Shown piece after piece: positions 5,696 through 7,550 of a stretch of 7,550 nt of DNA. The stretch comes from Clostridia bacterium (GTDB taxonomy: Bacteria > Bacillota_A > Clostridia > Oscillospirales > CAG-272). A program made the translations under genes and the position numbers. Under the pieces are notes generated by a model. It saw only the letters and a list, made by a program, of their open reading frames with translations. It did not search any database and had not been told where the DNA came from. The DNA is taken from the NCBI GenBank assembly GCA_017959485.1, contig JAGDAM010000390.1, forward strand, positions 1 through 7,550, read 5' to 3'. Positions within the stretch are counted from its first letter, which is position 1, and every line of letters starts with the position of its first letter.

Positions 5696-6679
5696 CTAAA
5701 ACCCGCCCAGCAGAAGATATAAGATATTCACAAGCGAACTCGATACGGTCAGGGCGACGAACACAACGAGCGTCGGACGGATCATATTTCTGCCGTAATC
5801 ATTTACCGGAAGATACTCGGGTTCGGTATCCTCGGGGACGCGGTGAAACCTGTGCCGCTTCAAATAAACGACGAAAAACACCGAGCAGGCCAGTCCTCCC
5901 GCCATCAAAACGATATCGGTCAGAACGGACGGAACCCCGCCGAAAACGCCCGACGCAGCGCCGATTCCGCCGAGCGACATCGCGGAGAGGAGGTTGTTGC
6001 AAAAATGAATCAGCGTTCCGGGCCAGATCGAACGGTAGTAAACGTAAACCGCGCCCAGAATCAGTCCCGCGCAGAAGGTGTGAAGGAACTTGTGAAAACT
6101 TCCGTGCATCATCGAAAAGGTAAAAGCCGAAAGAAAGATCGCGCCGGTCCTGCCGAAAGGCAGAAGGTTCGAAAGAAGGCAGCCGCGGAAGAACAGTTCC
6201 TCGAATACCGCGGGGATAACGGCGGTCGATATCAGCTCGAGAACCATAACGACCGGTATCGAAGACAGGTGCTCCGTTTCCGCGTATCCGAACGGGAGAA
6301 AGGAAATAATCTCGAAATTGAAATAAGACACCGCCGTATTGATTCCGACCGCTGCGGGGATCAGAAGAAAGAGCCCCGGATCGGCGGCGACGCCGAGATA
6401 AGGAGGGGTGCGCTCGGTCTTGCCCATCGCGATCCGGAATACAACGAGCGGAAGGGTCATGCAGAGTATGTATACCGCGCTTTCGCAGAGAGCGGCGACG
6501 ATCTCGGCGGTTGTGCCGTCAAAACCGGGCTCCGAATAGCTAAGCAGCACGGTCGGGAGTCCGTAAAGAGTATTAAACAAAAAGAACTGGGCGATCAGCG
6601 AGATGCCTGCCGCCGTTACCGTTCTGCGAAAACGGGTCTCGTTCGAAACCATGCCGGTGTCGGATATTTCACGGAACAT
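5696..6679 (-). CDS. CPBP-family intramembrane metalloprotease
   Basis: This polytopic membrane protein of 327 residues has about eight hydrophobic segments and the CPBP (Abi/CAAX protease) signature. Motif 1 is EELFFRG (E160, E161, R165), motif 2 is FSMMH (H192), and the last motif is IHFCNN (H225, N229). The glutamates and histidines are the expected metal-binding and catalytic residues. Bacterial members have been linked to prenyl-peptide or bacteriocin processing and self-immunity, but no substrate is evident here. ATG at 6679 is chosen because GGCGG lies nine bases upstream. A TTG at 6688 would add three residues but sits only three bases from AGAGG. The deaminase-glycosylase gene follows 3 nt after the TAG stop, so the two form an operon. 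About 50 C-terminal residues contain an extra hydrophobic hairpin. Confidence 0.87.
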   Translation of the reverse strand: MFREISDTGMVSNETRFRRTVTAAGISLIAQFFLFNTLYGLPTVLLSYSEPGFDGTTAEIVAALCESAVYILCMTLPLVVFRIAMGKTERTPPYLGVAADPGLFLLIPAAVGINTAVSYFNFEIISFLPFGYAETEHLSSIPVVMVLELISTAVIPAVFEELFFRGCLLSNLLPFGRTGAIFLSAFTFSMMHGSFHKFLHTFCAGLILGAVYVYYRSIWPGTLIHFCNNLLSAMSLGGIGAASGVFGGVPSVLTDIVLMAGGLACSVFFVVYLKRHRFHRVPEDTEPEYLPVNDYGRNMIRPTLVVFVALTVSSSLVNILYLLLGGF

Positions 6680-6695
6680 CGAATACAACCGCCTC

Positions 6696-6744
6696 TAAAA
6701 GATTAGGGGGCCGCAAGGCTCGCGCAGAGCTTTTACGGCCCCCT
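6696..6744 (-). terminator. GC-rich hairpin terminator after the ABC ATPase gene
   Basis: AGGGGGCCG (6705-6713) and CGGCCCCCT (6736-6744) are perfect 9-bp arms. The stem continues inward through AAGGCTC (6715-6721) with GAGCTTT (6727-6733), including one G-U pair, to a 5-nt loop. Read leftward, the stem is followed by UAAUCUUUU, an imperfect U-tract. It lies 14 bp beyond the ATPase stop and should end that transcript. Because it sits only about 25 bases before the CPBP start, it may also act as a partial terminator in that gene's leader. Confidence 0.75.
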
Positions 6745-6758
6745 GAAACAAGGTTATC

Positions 6759-7550
6759 TTAATGAATTATGCAGCGTTCGGTATCTTTGTCGAAGAAATG
6801 CATTCTGGTAAGATCGAACGCAACCTTAATGGTATCGCCCGCACGCGAAGTGGAGCGGGAGGAAACGCGGCCGACAAGATTGGTCTCGCCAATGACGAGG
6901 TGGATGTGAATCTCGGCGCCCATAAGCTCGGTGAGGTCGACGTAGACGTCGCACTGGCTGTCCTCGGGAATCGAGTTGAGGAACATCGGCTCGTCGTGAA
7001 TGGCCTCGGGACGGATACCCGCGATAACTTCCTGACCGATGTAATCCTTGAGTTCGGGAGCGTTGGCCTTCTCGGCGGGGAGCTTGAGCGACTTGTCTTC
7101 GAAATTGAAGAAGACGTCTTCGCCCTTCTTCACCAGCGTGCCGGTGATGAAGTTCATCTGAGGAGTTCCGATAAATCCGGCAACGAAAATGTTGCAGGGG
7201 CTGTCGTAAAGGTTCTGAGGAGTGTCAACCTGCTGGATAAGTCCGTCCTTCATAACGACTATTCTCGTGGCCATCGTCATAGCCTCGACCTGGTCGTGGG
7301 TAACGTAAATGAAGGTCGTCTTGACGCTCTCGTGAAGCTTTGTAAGCTCGGCTCTCATCGAAGCACGGAGTTTGGCGTCAAGGTTGGAAAGCGGCTCGTC
7401 AAGAAGGAAGACCATCGGCTTGCGGACGATGGCGCGTCCGAGCGCGACACGCTGTTTCTGACCGCCGGACAGAGCCTTCGGCTTTCTGTCGAGCATGTGG
7501 GTGATATCAAGAATTCTCGCGGCCTCTTCGACGCGTCTCTTGATCTCCTC
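6759..7550 (-). CDS. ugpC: ABC sugar-importer ATPase, MsmK/UgpC/MalK family (5' end missing)
   Basis: The visible 263 residues are the C-terminal part of a protein that is usually about 365-375 residues long. The frame continues to the window edge; the first visible residues are [18 protein letters not shown]. In visible numbering, the ABC signature LSGGQ is at 27-31, Walker B FLLDEP has D51 and E52, the D-loop SNLD is at 55-58, and the H-loop histidine in YVTHDQ is H85. The rest is the TOBE/OB regulatory domain of carbohydrate-importer ATPases. Walker A and the Q-loop lie outside the window. Such ATPases power sugar uptake at the cytoplasmic face and often serve several permeases. No permease or binding-protein gene follows, and a terminator comes directly after, so it may be a shared, stand-alone ATPase. 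It uses AAG for nearly all lysines, a bias typical of highly expressed genes. A methionine at 7496 is internal, not the start. Confidence 0.93.
   Translation of the reverse strand, partial: EEIKRRVEEAARILDITHMLDRKPKALSGGQKQRVALGRAIVRKPMVFLLDEPLSNLDAKLRASMRAELTKLHESVKTTFIYVTHDQVEAMTMATRIVVMKDGLIQQVDTPQNLYDSPCNIFVAGFIGTPQMNFITGTLVKKGEDVFFNFEDKSLKLPAEKANAPELKDYIGQEVIAGIRPEAIHDEPMFLNSIPEDSQCDVYVDLTELMGAEIHIHLVIGETNLVGRVSSRSTSRAGDTIKVAFDLTRMHFFDKDTERCIIH
6766..6793 (-). promoter_or_regulatory. Possible promoter for the CPBP-TadA/MPG operon
   Basis: On the minus strand TCGACA (6793-6788, five of six to TTGACA) and CATAAT (6771-6766, five of six to TATAAT) are 16 bp apart. They lie inside the last codons of the ABC ATPase gene. 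Transcription would begin near 6759, upstream of the hairpin at 6705-6744, so the hairpin would be part of the operon's leader. No other promoter candidate was found between the ATPase stop and the CPBP start. Confidence 0.35.

Noticed and set aside
5009..5722. Two overlapping rightward open frames opposite the deaminase-glycosylase gene (237 and 187 codons)
   Set aside because: Neither has recognisable motifs, and the opposite strand carries two complete enzyme domains.
5843..6706. A rightward open frame of 287 codons opposite the CPBP gene
   Set aside because: The translation is extremely rich in Arg, Lys, Glu and Gln with no recognisable domain, and the other strand encodes a clear membrane protease with all its motifs. 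It is an antisense by-product of GC-rich codons.
1..7550. CRISPR arrays, tRNA genes, insertion sequences, phage or classical defence operons
   Set aside because: No regularly spaced direct repeats, cloverleaf-like segments, transposase motifs or terminal inverted repeats were seen; nearly all the window is accounted for by ordinary coding sequence.

Overview
The window looks like chromosomal DNA from an uncultured anaerobic Clostridia-type Firmicute, of the gut or rumen kind. The reasons are the moderately high GC content (judged by eye), GGAGG-type ribosome binding sites, TATAAT-type promoters, an Lrp/AsnC regulator directly followed by a class I aminotransferase, a MsmK/UgpC-type sugar-importer ATPase, and a secreted beta-helix lipoprotein. 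This is inference from gene content; no marker gene fixes the taxon. No tRNA, rRNA, CRISPR array, insertion sequence or phage gene was seen.

Left half, rightward genes. A probable divergent gene begins at 31 and runs out of the left edge. A promoter with a perfect TATAAT box, overlapped by a 7-bp-arm inverted repeat, drives a membrane-anchored zinc-ribbon protein (137-835). A second short intergenic region holds a likely promoter, an AT-rich dyad and a leader hairpin that could mask the ribosome binding site. It precedes an apparent three-gene operon: an Lrp/AsnC regulator (937-1422), a PLP-dependent aminotransferase (1427-2623) and, overlapping it by ATGA, a large right-handed beta-helix lipoprotein (2620-4695). 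The operon ends at a strong bidirectional terminator (4701-4748).

Right half, leftward genes. The 3' two-thirds of an ABC sugar-importer ATPase (6759 to the right edge) is followed by a GC-rich hairpin. Then come a CPBP-family intramembrane protease (5696-6679) and, 3 nt after its stop, a gene (4742-5692) that encodes one continuous protein with two normally separate enzymes: an N-terminal TadA-type adenosine deaminase and a C-terminal AAG/MPG-type 3-methyladenine (alkyladenine) DNA glycosylase.

The deaminase-glycosylase fusion is the most notable item. TadA converts adenosine to inosine, and AAG enzymes excise hypoxanthine, the base of inosine, from DNA. One polypeptide therefore joins an enzyme that makes this base in RNA to one that removes it from DNA. 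All key catalytic residues of both halves appear intact, but the TadA half has a divergent C-terminal segment. Whether the pairing has a joint function is a hypothesis.
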